Below are positions 5,986-7,197 of a DNA stretch of 7,197 bases, one piece after another. Made by a program: the position numbers and the translations under genes. The notes under the pieces were generated by a model that was not told the DNA's origin, made no database searches, and saw nothing but the letters and a program-made list of their open reading frames with translations. Each line of letters starts with the position of its first letter. Position 1 is the first letter of the stretch. Source of the stretch: an uncultured Planctomycetota bacterium (GTDB lineage: Bacteria > Planctomycetota > Planctomycetia > Pirellulales > Thermoguttaceae). Where the stretch lies: positions 1 through 7,197 of the forward strand of contig CADBTE010000310.1 in NCBI GenBank assembly GCA_902797455.1, given 5' to 3'.

Positions 5986-7050
5986 ATGGTAATGCTCGCA
6001 AGTTACGGCATCGCCGTATTGTTCTGTGTGATCACGATGTTCTGCTGGGGATCGTGGGGAAATACGCAAAAGCTCGTCGGAAAGACCTGGCGGTACGAGC
6101 TCTTCTACTGGGACTATGTCTTCGGCGTCGTTTTGGCCGCTCTGGTCTTCGGCCTGACGATGGGGTCGCACGGTGATGTCGGCAATGTCGCAAACGTATC
6201 TTTTTGCGAAAGCTTAAAGCAGGCAAGCTGCCAGTCGCTTCTGTGGGCGTTCGCCGGAGGCGTGGTCTTTAACATCGCCAACATCCTTCTGGTAGCGGCG
6301 ATCGCCGTGGCGGGAATGGCGGTCGCCTTCCCGGTCGGGATCGGTCTGGCCCTGGTGCTCGGCGTGCTGGTGAACTACCTCGGCAATCCGGCAGCCGCGG
6401 GGAATCCGCAGATTCTCTTTCTGGGGATCGCGCTGGTCACCTTGGCGATCATCCTCAATGCCGTGGCGTACAGCAGGCTCCCGAAGACGGCCGACACCTC
6501 GATGGGCAAGGGACTGACGCTGTCGATTCTCTGCGGTATTTTGATGTCCCTGTTCTACTTCTTTGTCGCCAAGTCGATCACCTTGGTCGAAGGGGCGTCG
6601 GACAGCGCGCTGACGCTGGCTAATCTTCAGCAGGAGGGGGCCCACCTGGAAGCCGGCAAATTGACCCCGTACGCGGCGAACTTCGTCTTCTCGATCGGTA
6701 TTTTGGTGAGCAACTTCATCGTGATGCCTATCTTGATGAAGAAACCGATCGTCGGGACCCCCGTGGCACTTGGCGCCTATTTCTCGGGACGCGCCAGCGA
6801 CCACCTCTGGGGGATCATCGGCGGTATCATTTGGGCGATCGGTATGACGCTCAACGTGGTCGCCTCGGGGGTCGCCTCCGCGGCGATCGCCTACGGGCTC
6901 GGTCAGGGCGCCACCTTGATGTCTGCGATCTGGGGAGTCTTCATCTGGCGTGAGTTCCGCGACGCCCCCAAGGGGACGACCAAGTATCTCGTCGCGATGT
7001 TCCTCGCCTTCATTGTCGGCCTGGGACTGATCATCTGGACGAAGCTGTAA
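5986..7050 (+). CDS. Ten-helix permease of the RhaT/GlcU (drug/metabolite transporter) type, probable sugar porter
   Basis: A 354-residue integral membrane protein. Hydrophobic segments fall at about 5-24, 42-60, 85-107, 109-131, 143-163, 177-197, 229-252, 272-293, 295-320 and 333-351, which gives ten helices. Features of the RhaT/GRP sugar-porter branch of the DMT superfamily are an early CWGSWGNTQKL (20-30), a WDY in helix 2, a Gly/Ala-rich helix 4 (FPVGIGLALVLG), and near the end GATLMSAIWGVFIWREF followed by a final helix ending in IIWTKL. A hydrophilic segment at 200-228 divides the halves. Known relatives take up rhamnose, glucose or ribose with protons; the substrate here cannot be read from the sequence. 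It has its own strong RBS and an 80-base upstream gap, and ends in a strong terminator, so it may be its own transcript or the end of the galE-SDR unit. Fairly confident of fold, less of substrate. Confidence 0.85.
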   Translation: MVMLASYGIAVLFCVITMFCWGSWGNTQKLVGKTWRYELFYWDYVFGVVLAALVFGLTMGSHGDVGNVANVSFCESLKQASCQSLLWAFAGGVVFNIANILLVAAIAVAGMAVAFPVGIGLALVLGVLVNYLGNPAAAGNPQILFLGIALVTLAIILNAVAYSRLPKTADTSMGKGLTLSILCGILMSLFYFFVAKSITLVEGASDSALTLANLQQEGAHLEAGKLTPYAANFVFSIGILVSNFIVMPILMKKPIVGTPVALGAYFSGRASDHLWGIIGGIIWAIGMTLNVVASGVASAAIAYGLGQGATLMSAIWGVFIWREFRDAPKGTTKYLVAMFLAFIVGLGLIIWTKL

Positions 7051-7068
7051 ACGCGCTTGTTCTCCCAT

Positions 7069-7100
7069 AAAAAAAGAGGGGCTTAAGCCCCTCTTTTTTT
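7069..7100. terminator. Strong bidirectional intrinsic terminator
   Basis: GAGGGGC (7076-7082), a TTAA loop and GCCCCTC (7087-7093) form a perfect 7-bp GC-rich stem. It is flanked by seven As (7069-7075) and seven Ts (7094-7100), so the whole 32 bases is a perfect palindrome. It has the A-tract/T-tract symmetry needed to work on both strands, as expected between the rightward permease gene and the leftward gene ending at 7118. Confidence 0.93.
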
Positions 7101-7117
7101 GCGCTCCTTGTTTTGCC

Positions 7118-7197
7118 CTACCTTTCCGCCCCGGTAAACGGCACGTTGGCGTCCATCCACAGGTAGAGCGTTCGGCGCTCGGCGTCGGTGAGTTTCA
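7118..7197 (-). CDS. C-terminal end of a minus-strand protein, possibly a HZS-alpha/cytochrome-like secreted protein
   Basis: Reading leftwards from the right edge gives 25 codons ending in TAG at 7120-7118. The peptide KLTDAERRTLYLWMDANVPF, then TGAER, resembles the end of large secreted planctomycete-type proteins, including those with a hydrazine synthase alpha subunit-like domain. There an LTxxERRTLxLWxDANxPFYG motif is typical, from memory of the family. The gene begins outside the window and is convergent with the permease, with the symmetric terminator in between. Only 25 residues are visible, so coding status is likely and the family is a guess. It does not imply anammox metabolism. 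Confidence 0.55.
   Translation of the reverse strand, partial: KLTDAERRTLYLWMDANVPFTGAER

Noticed and set aside
6214..7068. Minus-strand open frame (284 codons) opposite the permease
   Set aside because: It is extremely polar (Asp, Arg, Gln, His), as expected for the reverse complement of hydrophobic codons, and it crosses into the terminator.
1..7197. CRISPR arrays, insertion sequences, tRNA genes or phage and defence genes
   Set aside because: I saw no regularly spaced repeats, transposase motifs, tRNA cloverleaf or TTCGA-type arm, or defence-protein motifs on either strand.

Overview
The window carries seven protein-coding genes, two of them cut by the window edges. It has no rRNA, tRNA, CRISPR array or insertion sequence that I can see. 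The sequence is moderately GC-rich, with clear Shine-Dalgarno sites and several GTG starts. The partial gene at the right edge has a C-terminus (LWMDANVPF) of a type I associate with large secreted planctomycete and related PVC-group proteins. The GalE and sugar-permease sequences would also fit that group. A PVC-superphylum bacterium (Planctomycetes, Lentisphaerae or Verrucomicrobia) is therefore my best guess, made from family resemblance and not from a marker gene.

Left block (1-1921, minus strand): a secreted glycerophosphodiester phosphodiesterase is followed after 45 bases by a Tat-exported PHP-domain metallohydrolase of the CehA/McbA type. The latter starts with GTG and runs off the left edge. 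The two read as one operon of exported phosphoester-type hydrolases. A 269-base divergent promoter region (1922-2190) separates them from the rightward genes.

Middle block (2191-3834, plus strand): an unrecognised protein with a signal peptide and one membrane segment lies only 3 bases upstream of fmt (methionyl-tRNA formyltransferase), which has no Shine-Dalgarno site of its own and is probably translationally coupled. After a 213-base gap holding a consensus -10 box and a nested stem-loop comes galE (GTG start). A short-chain dehydrogenase/reductase (SDR) follows 22 bases later; it keeps Tyr/Lys but seems to lack the catalytic serine.

Right block: a possible terminator and a 10-bp direct repeat precede a 10-helix permease of the RhaT/GlcU sugar-porter type. 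The permease ends in a strong symmetric terminator shared with a convergent minus-strand gene, of which only the last 25 codons are visible. GalE, the SDR and the permease give the right half a loose sugar theme. Most of the window is ordinary chromosomal housekeeping and envelope genes, and I found no defence system or mobile element. The best leads are the galE leader structure, the serine-less SDR and the orphan membrane protein coupled to fmt.
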